Positions 50,387 through 61,586 of a DNA stretch of 64,000 nt are shown here, in pieces. A program made the position numbers and the translations under genes. This DNA comes from Capsaspora owczarzaki ATCC 30864 (taxonomy: Eukaryota > Opisthokonta > Filasterea): the NCBI RefSeq assembly GCF_000151315.2, contig NW_011887301.1, forward strand, positions 1,230,409-1,294,408. The letters are read 5' to 3'. The notes beneath the pieces are model-generated. The model was not told the DNA's origin. It worked only from the letters and a program-made list of their open reading frames with translations, and did not search any database. Numbering within the stretch: position 1 is the stretch's first letter; every line of letters begins with the position of its first letter.

Positions 50387-50593
50387 CTGCGAACAAAAAA
50401 GCGTGCTTCCAACCGTGTGTAAGGAATAAATGAAGCAAATATAGAGTGAATAAGGTTGTTTCAAATTGAAGTGGAAGATCAGACAGTCTGAGAAAAGCCC
50501 AATCCTTCTTTTTGTGTTTTTTGTTATTTTCTCAGTTCAACGAACAATCTCAACTGTTTCAAACTGATCAACAACTCCAGTCTCGTATATTGA

Positions 50594-51896
50594 ATGATGA
50601 GTGGCAGTGCAGTCGGAGGAGGAGGAGGAGCAGCAGCGGGAGGAAGTCGAAGTGACGCGTTCGCTGGGCTCGCATCGCTGTCGGCGTTCAGCGGGAGCGG
50701 CTACACTCCATCAGCAGCCAAAGGCAATGCCAGCCACATGTCCGTCGCAATCCCAATGGACGGCAACAGCAGCAGCAGCAGCAGTGGGTTTGCAGGGCAG
50801 CTCAGCGCAATGGTCTTTGGCGGCAGCAACAATGGCGCGTCAGCCACGTCCACACAGAGCGGCAATGGTACTAGCACTGGCAGCAATGCATCGAGTGCAA
50901 GCAACGATGACGCCTCGTTCGTGCTGGGCAACTCGGCGCTCTACGGCGGAAGCAACGAGTCGGTACGTTCACGTTTTCTCAGAACAATCAGATTTCTGAG
51001 TTTTGGAGACTTTTGTTAGATGCTTCTGAGAAAAAACAAGCATGACACGATGGTTTATATCGCTTATGAGGTCCTCACCTCTATCGTTGTGTTCATCGCA
51101 GTGCATGGAACTCTCACGAACGCAACGAGCCATCGGATTTGTACTCTTCCTCGCTGCAGGTGCATTCTGCTTTGCCCTTGTAAGAGCAAGCTCGATTTTG
51201 ATGTCGTCTTGGAGAGCTTGTTGAGCAGAGCTGCTGTGATCACTTTGATCGGCTGGCTACTGTCGCATTGCTGTTTTCCTAACATTGCCGCTTTCCTACA
51301 ACAGTCATTCCTGTACACTCCAATGCTCATCCTCAAAGCCCGGCAGTTTGCGCTCATGTTTTCGCTCGGCAGCGTATTCGTTTTGACAAGGTATATGTCG
51401 GATACAAATGCGGATTTGCTTCAAACAATCGTGCGGTGACTCACGTCCCCAATTTCCGTCTGTCGTTCATTCCGTGCTCATTCCTCTGCTGATTTTACAG
51501 CTTCTTTATCCTCGTGGGACCGGTCACACAATCACGGAGACTAATAGCGTCCGAACGCGCGCCGTTCACCGCCTTTTACTTTTTCACGCTCTTCATTACC
51601 ATCTACAGCGCCCTGATATGGCAGAGCTTCATTTACACGATTGTGTTTGCTGGGCTTCAAGTTGCCGCCCTTGTCTGGTGAGCTTCATGCGTGTGAATTT
51701 GTTTCAAGCGTTTTCTGCAGTTTGGCTGATTGTTTCGCGACGATCGTGTTGTTGTTGTTGTTGTCGCTGGTGCCAATGTCATGTCTGCAGGTATGTTATT
51801 AGCTTTGTACCCGGTGGATCGGTCGGGCTCAAGATTCTGGGAAGATTCACCTTCAAGGCCGTTCGTACCACAGCGCAAGCAGTTTTGCCACGATAG
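50594..51896 (+). CDS. SFT2-family Golgi membrane protein with long N-terminal region, five exons
   Basis: SFT2 proteins act in retrograde vesicle traffic to the Golgi. Exons: 50594-50962, 51102-51179, 51305-51390, 51501-51677 and 51791-51896 (phases 0, 0, 2, 2), 271 aa. Four membrane helices match the family: RAIGFVLFLAAGAFCFAL, QFALMFSLGSVFVLTR|FFILVG, FYFFTLFITIYSALIW and TIVFAGLQVAALVWYVISFV, with the family-typical GPVTQSRRL after helix 2. The tail VPGG...KAVRTTAQAVLPR is usual. The first exon encodes a 123-residue Gly/Ser/Asn-rich extension not needed by the family. The start is 207 bp from the divergent GT43-like gene. Confidence 0.85.
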
Positions 51897-52157
51897 CCTT
51901 TCCTCCTCTCACTTTGACCGCTGTTTACTGTCGTTGTTGTTGCTTAAGTTTATTCACTCGTGATGAGTGCTTTTTTCCCATACTGTACGTCTTTTCTCTG
52001 ATCAGCGTTTTGTCACGTCCATTTCATTTTCCAACCGCCACTCGCCTGCTCTAAATGCCGAGACATCGCATTTTCATGGTACTGGAATACGAAGCGAGCC
52101 AAGGCACCTGTCGTCTCGTACAATGGACAAAAAGCCCGCCAGTCCAGTCCTTCATAA

Positions 52158-53603
52158 ATGATGCTCCGGCGGTGTCGGCGACCAACCATCGCCGTTGCTG
52201 CTGCACTTTGCATTGGGATTCTGGTCATCCTCGCACTTGCGATAGGCAGTGGATGGCGGCTCACATTATTAGAAGGAGCACCTGCCATAGACACACCGAC
52301 CACCACCACCATGCGAATTTACTCAGAACAGGGTGTGGCGCCGTTCCAGTGCACCCCGCTCTCAGCCAGTGCGCCGCGCTCGCTGCGAATCTTTGTCTAT
52401 CCGCTTCCTGCAGAGTTCAACACGCGTGTGATTGAGCACAACCTGGCGCATCCGCCCGACATGCGCGATCCGGTCTGCACGACGAGCTTTTACTCGAGCG
52501 AGTGGGCGTTCCACCAGTTGCTGCTCGACAGTCCGCTGCGGACGCTCAACCCGCGCGACGCAGACTACTACTATGTCCCCGTGTATGGGACATGCCACGG
52601 CTTCAACCGGATGGCGGTGCAGCCGAACGCGAGCGCCGAGCTGTTCAGCGCCGCGCTGGACTGGATCACCTCCCATGGGAGCATCCCGCGGGACACGCTG
52701 CCGTGGCGCTACGACCCGTACAGTCCTGACTGGAACAGTCTCGGCACCATTGAGCAGGTGGCGACGCGGGGCGAGTACCCGCCATTCCCCGCGTTCGCCC
52801 AGGACCACTTGTGGCTTTTCTCCCAAGGCCACGGCGCCAAGCTGTTTGGAGACTATTCAAGAATCAAGAACGCAGTCTTCCTGACCGCGAATGGCCAGCT
52901 GTCCGCGGCCGAGTTTACGCTGGCAAAGGATGTGACGATTCCGCCGCGATTGACGCACTACGTCCCAACGCCAATTTACGCCAACAAGTCTGTTGACGAG
53001 CTCGAGGTCATTTTGACGGGCCAAAGACCGACATTGGCATGCTTTGGCGGGACCAAACTGCCCTGCTTTGTGAACGATGCTCGAGGATCATGCCACTCCC
53101 GAGGCGTTCGGCCCTACCTGAAAGAAACCTTCAGCAAGCACCCGGACTTTCGCATTCTCGGCATTCGGTCGAGTGGCTACGAAAAGGCACTTCGCTCGTC
53201 GACATTTTGCCTGTGCCCCGAAGGATGGCACGCCTGGACGCCGCGCGTTTTTGAAGCGATTCTCTCGGGATGCATCCCCGTGCTCATCTCTGACGACCTG
53301 GCGCTCCCATTCGAAAGCCTCATTGACTATGACGCGTTTATTGTGCGCATTCCGCCTGCCCGTGTTGCTGCAGATCTTTTGTCGACGCTACAGAGCATTT
53401 CGCACCAAGACGTTGTTCGGCGACGCAGAGCGATGGCAGCTGTTTGGGGGCGATTTGTGTGGCACGACGTATCGCAGCACGGTGATGCATTCTGCTCCAT
53501 CCTCGAGCAGTTGTACCTGAAAAAGCGGCAGGCGAGTCGGCGCTGGGCCGACCAGAAGGATGTCGAGTTTCGACGATGGGTCGAAGCCGGAGGATCGCCG
53601 TAA
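52158..53603 (+). CDS. Exostosin-like GT47 glycosyltransferase
   Basis: Single exon, 481 aa, type II membrane protein: MMLRRCRRPTIAVAAALCIGILVILALAIG gives a basic start and one membrane helix (shown only as its beginning and end matter). The exostosin domain covers about residues 75-450: LRIFVYPLPAEFN, SEWAFHQLLLDSPLRT, DADYYYVPVY, HLWLFSQGHG, LACFGGT, SRGVRPYL, and the most conserved block CLCPEGWHAWTPRVFEAIL followed by SGCIPVLISDDLALPF. The Glu in RVFEAI and Ser-Gly-Cys-Ile-Pro-Val are diagnostic. Donor unknown; GT47 members make heparan, xylan or xyloglucan-type glycans. Located 3.3 kb from the GT43 homologue; in animals GT47 and GT43 enzymes both act on the heparan/chondroitin linkage and chain. 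Confidence 0.9.
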   Translation: MMLRRCRRPTIAVAAALCIGILVILALAIGSGWRLTLLEGAPAIDTPTTTTMRIYSEQGVAPFQCTPLSASAPRSLRIFVYPLPAEFNTRVIEHNLAHPPDMRDPVCTTSFYSSEWAFHQLLLDSPLRTLNPRDADYYYVPVYGTCHGFNRMAVQPNASAELFSAALDWITSHGSIPRDTLPWRYDPYSPDWNSLGTIEQVATRGEYPPFPAFAQDHLWLFSQGHGAKLFGDYSRIKNAVFLTANGQLSAAEFTLAKDVTIPPRLTHYVPTPIYANKSVDELEVILTGQRPTLACFGGTKLPCFVNDARGSCHSRGVRPYLKETFSKHPDFRILGIRSSGYEKALRSSTFCLCPEGWHAWTPRVFEAILSGCIPVLISDDLALPFESLIDYDAFIVRIPPARVAADLLSTLQSISHQDVVRRRRAMAAVWGRFVWHDVSQHGDAFCSILEQLYLKKRQASRRWADQKDVEFRRWVEAGGSP

Positions 53604-53896
53604 CGCGCTCTTTTTTTTTGTTCCATTGTCCTTGTCTTTGTGGTATTTATTCCTCTTGTAATTTAACACGTTTATTCCATTGTCTGTGCGGCGATACTGC
53701 GACTGGAGCGCTGAGAGTCTGTTTGGACCTCCTTTTCTCACTCATTGTTATTTGACCTCAAATTTTCCTTGCCGACCTCCTTTTCTCACTCATTGTTATT
53801 TGACCTCAAATTTTCCTTGATTTACCCGCACTCTTCCAGCCATCTCAGTCTTTTATTCTCGTCTCTGTTGATATTGACAAACACAACCAAATCCAA
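53604..53896. other. Intergenic with a short direct repeat
   Basis: GACCTCCTTTTCTCACTCATTG with the following TTATTTGACCTC, AAATTTTCCTTG appears twice in tandem at about 53728-53773 and 53775-53820 (unit about 46-47 bp). It lies between the stop of one gene and the start of the next, so it could be in the promoter of the MPPED-like gene. Confidence 0.8.
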
Positions 53897-55130
53897 ATGC
53901 TGAACGCCATTCGCAGCAAACTCAAACCAGTCGTCACCAACAATATCAGCTCAGCAGCAACCACCGCCACACGCCATGAGCTGTCAACTGCTGTAAGCGC
54001 GGATACCTTTGAGGTTGCTTTTTGTTGTTATTCCCATGTCCGCGAGTTTGGGTGCACGACGATGACATGCTTTGACGTCATGGATTTCAGTGAATTGCAT
54101 GAGTGAGCCTTCACGGCCGCGATCCAGCTTGAGCTATTGCTTGATGATTTGCTTGACATTGTCGTGCATTGGGGCTGATTGAAAATTTGGACTTGCGAAA
54201 TTTTTGTTTTGTTGCTGGATGGCTGTGCAGACTGGCAGCGCCGACGCGTACTGGGAATCGGTCAAGCACACGCATACGGTCGAGACGGTCGAGCCGGTTG
54301 ACGCAGCCGCCGTCGCCAAGCCAGAAGGGTTCTTCCGAGTCGTGTGCATATCCGACACGCACTCGCTGACGGACAAGCTCGTCGTGCCGGACGGCGATTT
54401 GCTGGTTCACGCCGGCGATTTCAGCAACAAGGGCTCGAAGGCCGACATTGTCAAGTTCAACGAGTTTCTCGGTCGGCAGCCACACAAGCACAAGGTGGTC
54501 ATTGCGGGTAATCACGACCTGACGCTCGACGAGAGCAATATTGAAGAGCTCAGGGAGCAGTTTCGGTGCAAGGACACGGAAACGCCGGCACAGCTCAAAG
54601 CGCTCCTCACCAATTGCATCTATCTCGAGGATGCGCTGGTTGAGGTCGAGGGGTTTCGCATTTACGGGTCACCATGGTGCGTATCAGAGCGAGTGTCGTG
54701 TGCTTCGAGGAGTGAATGTTGGAAAAGCCTTTTCTTTTGTTGACTTTGAGCGAGCTGGATTCTTCCTCCTTTCTGAATTTGTTGCAGGACGCCGTACTTT
54801 TTCGGCTGGGGATTCAATCTGGAACGAGGCGCGCCCATTCGCGCAAAGTGGGACTTGATTCCGAACAATGTCGACATTTTGATCACACACGGTCCCCCGG
54901 TTGGGTATGGCGATCGCACGACCGGTGGCAACTATGCGGGATGCGCCGACTTGCTCGAGGCGATTCAATCGCGCATCAAGCCAAAACTGCACGTCTCTGG
55001 CCACATACACGAGGGTGCGGGCCTGACGCGTGACGAATTTGGCATATTGTACGCGAATGCCTCGACTTGCACACATCGCTACCAACCCGTGTTGCCAGCC
55101 ATCGTTGTTGATCTTCCCAAAAAAAATTAA
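53897..55130 (+). CDS. MPPED-type metallophosphoesterase, three exons
   Basis: Class III cyclic-nucleotide phosphodiesterase-like enzyme related to animal MPPED1/MPPED2. Exons 53897-53992, 54231-54676 and 54788-55130 (phases 0 and 2), 294 aa. Metal-binding motifs appear in order: CISDTHS, VHAGDFSNKG, VIAGNHDLTLD, THGPPVGYGD and SGHIHEGAG. The join SPW|TPYFFGWGF restores the family's segment before the third motif. The first exon adds a basic, Ser/Thr-rich N terminus (MLNAIRSKLKPVVTN) that might target mitochondria. The family position of MPPED2's Gly252 (His in active relatives) falls in the GHIHEG block, which here has the His, suggesting an active enzyme. Confidence 0.9.
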
Positions 55131-55376
55131 GCGTGTCAAAGTGATTTTGGATTTCGAATGACGCCCAAATACAGAATGACATTCACGCAAAAACGAAAAA
55201 AAAAACGTGGGAAAGAAACAAGAAACGGCAAACAAGAAAAGGGAGAAGAAAGACGGCACAAGCAACGTGTTCCAAGCAGAGAGACGAAGAGAAATGGCAG
55301 TAGCAACAACAACTACTCACGCAATCAAAAAAGCAAACACCCAGGGGAGATGGGGGGGGTCTCGGACAACAATCCA

Positions 55377-57488
55377 TTAATGCTTGACGGGCTTGGCTGC
55401 CGGGATGGCCTTAACGGGCGCTGGCGCAGCGGGGTGGGCCGTGTCGTCCTCCTCTTCGGCCTCAGAGTCACTGCGGTCATCGCCAGAGACCTCGCCCTTG
55501 GAAGCAAAGCTGATCACCATCTTGAAAATCGTGATAAACCACATGACGTGGAGGGCTTGCAGGATCCACAGCAGAATGTTGAAAAACCACAATCCAAAGA
55601 AGGGCTCAGTGTTGAGCAGGGCGCGAACGTCCCAGAAAGCGCTCTTCAGCACATAACGGGGGTAGACGAACAGACGGGCGACGAAAAAGACAATGGCAAA
55701 GACGACAAAAGTGGCGTCGCAGAGCTTTTGGTACTTGAGGTAGTTGAACGCCTTGGCGCCCTCCAGGAAAATGTCGCTCACGTCGTGCACGAGAAGCACA
55801 AGCGTGCCGATTCGGATAAAGTTGGCGTGGTACGAGAATGCAACCAAGAAGATGGTAACAACGTGGTGAATGAACATTTCCCAAAAGTCCTAAATGGATG
55901 GCATGTGCAGCAAAGAGAAAGGAAAAGGGAAAGGGGAAGCAGGTGAGAATTGATGATTGGAGAGCATCAACGAGAATTATTCAAAAATATCAAGCGTTAC
56001 CTTGCGTTTGACGTCGGTGAACTGCGAGAACAACAGCGACATGTAAAAGCCGAGTTGGATAAAGTAAATCCACTGGATCGTCGGGTCCAATGTTTGCTTT
56101 TCGGGGTAGCCAATCCAGCAGTAGTCGGTGTCGGTCAGCCAGGGGTACTGTGATCAAGAGAAGACGCGATTTAGGAATTGAGCAACAGGGCCCGCCCACA
56201 TTTGTGAAATGCATAGCAAGGGGGAGGGGGAAACTTACGCCAGACAGAATGTAAACAGACCAGACAAACGCAGTCGTATAGTAGATGAGGCGCCACCTGC
56301 ATGAACGACATGGGGGGGGGCATGTAAGCATGCGAGCAACAACAACAACAGCCACAACAAAGCGAGAGTAAAAGAGGCTCTTACACTGCCTCTTGGAAGC
56401 GAACCATCTTGCTGGGCTTGTCTGCGTTCCGGCGACGGTGGAACCAGGTCATGATGTACTCGGGAGTCTTGTCGGTCTTCTTGGTGAGGTCTGCAGCGCG
56501 CTCGGGGGTCATTCGCTTCTTCTTCTTGTACTCGGCCTCGAGTGCAGGGTTTGGCTCGTTGCGCTTGGTGGGCTTGGTCGAGATGCCGAGGCGGACACCG
56601 AGTGGGCGGATGAAGAATCTAGCATCAAACCATGCGAAACGAGGACATAGCAAGGGTAAGTTTCATTCAGGGAACATGGTCGTACATCTGTGGGTTTGAG
56701 AGAGAAATGTTTGTTTGGTTGATGGATTGTCGCAGCAACTCAGACTGCACCAAATCTCATTTCGTTTCAGACAATCGGCAAATCGTTCCGTTTATCTCTC
56801 CGCTACAAGCGTGATTGATTGATTGATTGATTGATTGATAAATTCAAGTTTCTCAGACCTGGATTACAAAAAACACAAGCGAGGAGACATCTGCTCAGGC
56901 ATATGCCAAAACGACGACGAAATGTAAAATGTGGCGCGATTCACCACACAAACACAGTGCAAAAGGGAGGAGCAACCGAGACCGAGACCGAGACCGAGAC
57001 CGAACTAGTCAAAGATGGAAGGAGGGTGATGATGACAAGGATTGCTATGGGGACGGGGAAAGAGCTGGAGAGAGAGTGGTTGTGAGAGAGAAGATTAGGT
57101 GGGATGAGATTGGGAGTGCCACGCAGACAGACAGGAGCACAATCAGCAACCCACACACTGCCAAAACACGAGATGGAGGGGAAACAGCAAGCATCAACAC
57201 ACACATACATAGATGGATGGATGCGATGGAGAGTGGAGAGTGGAGAGTGGAGAGTGGAGTGGAAGAGAGTGCGCAAAGCAAGTGGCTGAAAAGACCCCGC
57301 TGTTACCGCTCAAAGACGATGCGCGCGACAAAGAGGGCGACGGCAATCGGGAGGACAATCCACAGCTGCCTCAAGTGCGGGTAAATGTCCGGGTTGGTAG
57401 CGCGCAGGCGGGGGAAGGCGCTCCCGGGTGGCGCGAGCTCAGTGGCGACATAGTCATCAAACTGCGACAGGAGACTCCACAGCGACAT
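55377..57488 (-). CDS. Ceramide synthase (TLC/LAG1 domain), five exons
   Basis: N-acylates sphingoid bases in the endoplasmic reticulum. Exons: 57488-57307, 56618-56385, 56296-56239, 56147-56001 and 55889-55377 (phases 2, 2, 0, 0), 377 aa, usual for the family. First membrane helix: LWIVLPIAVALFVARIVF. Exon 2 holds FFIRPLGVRLGIS and a Lys-rich stretch. The TLC domain has WRLIYYTTAFVWSVYIL, YFIQLGFYMSLLFSQF, then the LAG1 motif with the two His (DFWEMFIHHVVTIFLVAFSY) and VLLVHDVSDIFLEGAKAFNY. The tail is acidic with Ser (GDDRSDSEAEEEDD), a likely casein-kinase-2 target as in yeast and mammalian enzymes, and ends basic (KAIPAAKPVKH), possibly an ER-retrieval signal. No Hox-like domain is present, as in fungal and plant enzymes. 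Confidence 0.93.
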
Positions 57489-57845
57489 CGATGGCGACGG
57501 ATTGTGAGACGAGAGAAAAAACAAAGAGTGAAGCTGGAGGTTGGAGTTGAGAATCCAAAAGTGGGAATGATCGACAAGTGACTGAGGAAGAGCGGGGGGA
57601 TGGAGTAGAGTATGAGAATGGCAATGGAAATCCAATACAAAAACCGCCCGTCGGTCGGTGGCGAATGCTGCTTCTCGTCCACAAGTGAACAGACTCACAG
57701 ACACACATACGCCAAACGTAACAACGTAGTTTCAAGCTCTAGTCATTCTTTTTTGTTGCCCGACTCTGAGAATCGTACCTGCGCTCGTTCATTCAGACTT
57801 GTGACCTCTCTCTCTCCATCTCTCTCTCTCTCTTTCTCTCTCTTC

Positions 57846-57880
<35 letters not shown>

Positions 57881-58010
57881 CCTCATCCATCTGTCTCTGA
57901 GTGTGTCTCATTGTGTGTGTGTATTGCGAGTCAAGCCACGTCCTCTCTCTCTCTCTCTGTCTTTCTCTCGCTGTCTCTCGCTCAAATCCCAGTCTTCTAG
58001 ACCGCAAAGA
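57489..58010. promoter_or_regulatory. Divergent promoter region with CT-rich tract
   Basis: This interval separates the leftward ceramide synthase and the rightward zinc-finger gene. From 57800 to 57990 it is strongly CT-rich, ending just before the ATG at 58011. The open frame reading through it yields only Ser/Leu repeats and I treat it as 5' untranslated. Confidence 0.5.
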
Positions 58011-58896
58011 ATGGCCGACGAGTGGTCGTGCCCGTCGTGCACCTTCCTGCAGCCAATCTCGTTCAAATGCAGCATGTGCAACACGCCCCGAAGCACGTCC
58101 ACGCGGCAGATCAAGCGCGTCTCCACCTTCGACGAGCATGCCCGGCTCGCCCACCTCGCGCGCTCATCCTCAACGCCAGGCTCGGCGCCGGCCTCTGGCT
58201 CGTCATCGCCCAGTCCAGCAAGTCCCGCGGCAGCATGGCCAGTGGCATCCGGTCCGCGGGACAGCCCCGCCGACCCCGCCGCACGGCTGGAGCAGCCCAC
58301 GTCCCCGCTCAAGTCTGCTGTGACTGCTGCTGCACCAGCACGAGCCAAGCCGCCTGCCACTTCTGCTGCCGCTCCTGCCACTTCTGCTGTTGCTACTGCT
58401 GCTGCTCCTCCTGCAAGTATCCCGCGTGCAAAGAGTCAAGGCTTCTCGGCGCCCGACCCGGTAGCACCAAGAACAGAGGTGGCGACGAACAGCGACCCGG
58501 GCTCCACCCTGTTGCCTTCTGAGCTCGCAAGAAGCCGCCAGCAGCAACACCAGACCACCTCGAGCATGTTTTCGTCAGTACAGCTCACACCAAGTCCAAC
58601 TGCAAACGTCGAGCGGTCCAAGAATACAGAGCCTACGCACACAGAGCCGAGTCACACCTCAAGGCCCCGGCCACCTTCTGAGCCGCTCAAAAGCCGCCAG
58701 CAACAGCATGACGCCAACTCTGGCACATCCTCTCCCGTGCAGCTCACTCCAAGCCCAACTGCTAACGTCGAGCGGTCCACCGCCTCAGTTGAGACGCAAT
58801 CTCTGACGAACGCTACCAGGGCAAGCACGACCAATGGCCAGGTTCCGATGCCCGCTGCTGTACGTGATGACAGTAAGAAACGTCCTGGTGGACTTT

Positions 58897-58960
<64 letters not shown>

Positions 58961-61586
58961 CCCGCGGACGAAGAGTCAAAGTTGCTCGGCGTCCGGCACG
59001 GCACCAAGACCAGAGCCTGTGCACCGAGACCCGCTCAACAAAACAAGCGACACCTCAAGGCCGCAGAGTCCTTCTGAGCTTCCAAGAACCACCCAGCAAC
59101 AACATGACACCAACTCCAGCAAGTCCTCTCCCGCACAGCTCACTCCAAGTCAAAATAGTCCGGCTGCAAACGCCGAGCGCTCCACTGCCTCAGTCGATGC
59201 ACACCCATCTCCCACCAATGCGACAACCCTCACCACAACAGTAGCAAACACACCCAATGGCCAGGTTCCGACGCTGGCTCTTGCACGTGATGGCAGCGGG
59301 AAGTTTACTGGTGGGGTTCAGTTGAAAAAACCCGCTCTTCCAGGAGCGCCTCTTCATGTAAGCTCGTCGTCTCGCACAACACAGCCCGCGTCCAGCATTC
59401 CGTGGTGGACCTCTCAGGCAACGTCTCCTGGTCCATCCCAGTTCCCTACGACCCCTGCCCCCGCGCTGGCTACTGCTGCCTCGTCTCCGTCCTTGACCTC
59501 TCCGTCCTTGACCTCTCCGTCCTTGACCTCTCCGTCCTTGACCTCTCTGTCATTGACCTCTCCGGCCTTGACCTCGTCCTCGTCTGCCTCTCCGATCGCA
59601 TCCTTCTCTGCTGCGGCTGCAGCGGCTGCATCTGCAGCAGCGCTAATGGTGCAAAATTCGAGCAAATCGCTCTCCATCTCGTACACAGGGGGACTACAAC
59701 GTTTGGCCTTTTCGTCTCGCTCGCCAGCAGCGCCGTCTGGCTCACCGACAGCGCCGTCTGACGCACCAGCAGCGCGGTTTGACGCACCAACAGCGCGATC
59801 TGACGCACCAGCAGCGCGGTTTGACGCACCGACAGCGCGGTCTGGCTCACCGACAGCGCCGTCTGACGCACCAGCAGCGCGGTTTGACGCACCAACAGCG
59901 CGATCTGACGCACCAGCAGCGCGGTTTGACGCACCGACAGCGCGGTCTGGCTCACCGACAGCGCCGTCTGACGCACCAGCAGCGCGGTTTGACGCACCAA
60001 CAGCGCGATCTGGCTCACCGACAGCGCGGTCTGACGCACCAGCAGCGCGATCTGGCTCACCGACAGCGCGGTTTGACGCACCGACAGCGCGGTCTGACGC
60101 ACCAGCAGCGCCGTCTGGCTCACCGCAATCCCCTGTTGTAGAGCGCCCCATATTCGCTCCCGAGTCTCCCGCCGTTCCGCTGGACATTGATGCTCAGGGC
60201 TCGCTCGTGCACGACAACACGGCCCGGGTCTGGCGTGTCCCGGATGTCACGCAGATCCACTTACCTGGATCCACGATGGTTGTCCGCTTTGAGGCCCGAT
60301 CATCTGACACCTCAGCGCCATTGCTTTCACGCGAGGAGCTCTTTTGCACTTTCATGTCGCCCGAGAAATTTGCCCACCATGAGCGACTTCTAGAGTACTG
60401 CGGATTGCTGAGGGCAGTCAAGCTTCGCGGTGGGGTGCTTCTTCGTGCCCAACCCCTAGACACTTGGCTCGATCGGATGATGGGAGTTCTGAATGGCACT
60501 TTGAGAAGGTTCAGAAACACTGCGCACTACATGCGCGCGCCAATGCAGGTTGTCAGTGACTCTGCTCTCTTGCAAGACATTCCATCTGAGGTGTTCAGCC
60601 AATGGGATTCGCGTCAAATCTGCAACTTTATTGCGTTTGCGACTGAAAAAGAGAGAAGAGACCTATTCTTTTCGGAAACGCATCCCGAATCGCTTGTGGA
60701 CTTGTTCAAACAGAGCGACGCAAATGTTGCTCCTGCTGCTTCACGCAGGACCAATCTGCCTCGCAGCTCCGCAGTCGCAGCAGCACATCGCTCTTCCATC
60801 CCTCACAAGCGTCGCAGTGCAGCTCCATCCTCGCCGCCAGCAGGGCGGGAATCGGAAGGCGGTCACGTTGACTCTCGAAATGCTGCAATCCCGCAACCGC
60901 AGCCGCACACAACGACTGCACCAGCAGCAACGGCTGGGCCGGAAGCAGACATTGCTGCATCCACAGAACGCGACACGCCTGCAGCAACCACAGCACCAGA
61001 GCCCCGGGTGCAGCGAATTCTGATCAAGTTGTCCAAGCTGGCGTCGCCCAGGTTGAGTGCAGAAACGGGAGTGCAGGATGGTTCTTCGCCCGAGCAAACG
61101 GGCAATCTGCAAGACGCTGCTACTCGCTCCACCTCATCCACCATGCCAGCAGCAAATCCATTGCTCGGAGCTAATTTTTGGGAGGCAGTTCCTTTGGCAA
61201 CCGATGATGCTCAAAAGACCGGAGATGCTCTGGACCTCAGTCGAACTGCCCGGCCACACAAGGATGCCGCGGAGCGAGAGCAATCGCTCCTTGCTCGTCG
61301 TCGCCTTGAAACCCGGAGGAGGCAGTCGTACCCCATCAAGCGACGCAAAAAGCGAACCCTTTCCTCGCGCAAAACCGTCGTCCTCATGAACGACAACGGC
61401 GATGGTCGTAGCCACGAGGACGCGGCCCCAGCCCACGCCTCCGACCACTCTTCCGGGGAGGGCGAGTCCAGCGAGGGCGACTCGGACGGCTACAGCAGTC
61501 ACGATGACTCTGCCATTGTAGGGCCCAGCAGCGAAGAGGATCTGGACTCTGAGTATGCCAGCGATCTCATTCCGACCGTGCATTGA
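58011..61586 (+). CDS. RanBP2-type zinc finger protein with long repeats and a conserved-looking C-terminal domain
   Basis: Single exon, 1191 aa from MADEWSCPSCTFLQP. The N-terminal RanBP2/NZF zinc finger has the pattern W-x-C-x2-C-x10-C-x2-C (Cys at residues 7, 10, 21 and 24), which in relatives binds ubiquitin or single-stranded RNA. Residues about 40-570 are Ser/Pro/Thr/Ala-rich with a poly-Ser run of about 20 (58901-58960) and a PSLTS pentad repeat (59489-59570). Residues about 575-705 are a perfect-frame heptad repeat of (S/F)DAPxAR and SGSPTAR types. A folded region follows at about 730-900: RVWRVPDVTQIHLPG, LLSREELFCTFMSPEKF, LEYCGLLRAVKLRGG, FSQWDSRQICNFIAFATE. The acidic Ser-rich end has basic patches (SYPIKRRKKR) that look nuclear. 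I do not recognise the C-terminal domain. Confidence 0.75.
59735..60125 (+). repeat. 21-bp coding minisatellite, about 19 units
   Basis: Units alternate between GACGCACC(A/G)(A/G)CAGCGCG and GGCTCACCGACAGCGC types, each 21 bp, giving seven-residue repeats. Larger blocks of five units recur (59762-59846 resembles 59867-59951 and 59972 on), so the array grew by higher-order duplication. All three forward frames and the reverse strand stay open, producing large artefact frames. Confidence 0.95.

Noticed and set aside
57612-58010. An upstream in-frame start that would lengthen the zinc-finger protein by 133 residues
   Set aside because: The extra residues are Ser/Leu from a CT-rich tract, while the ATG at 58011 starts right before the zinc finger in a good context.
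59414-60187. A 257-codon minus-strand frame of Gly-Ala-Ser-Asp repeats
   Set aside because: Antisense reading of the 21-bp minisatellite, which keeps every frame open.
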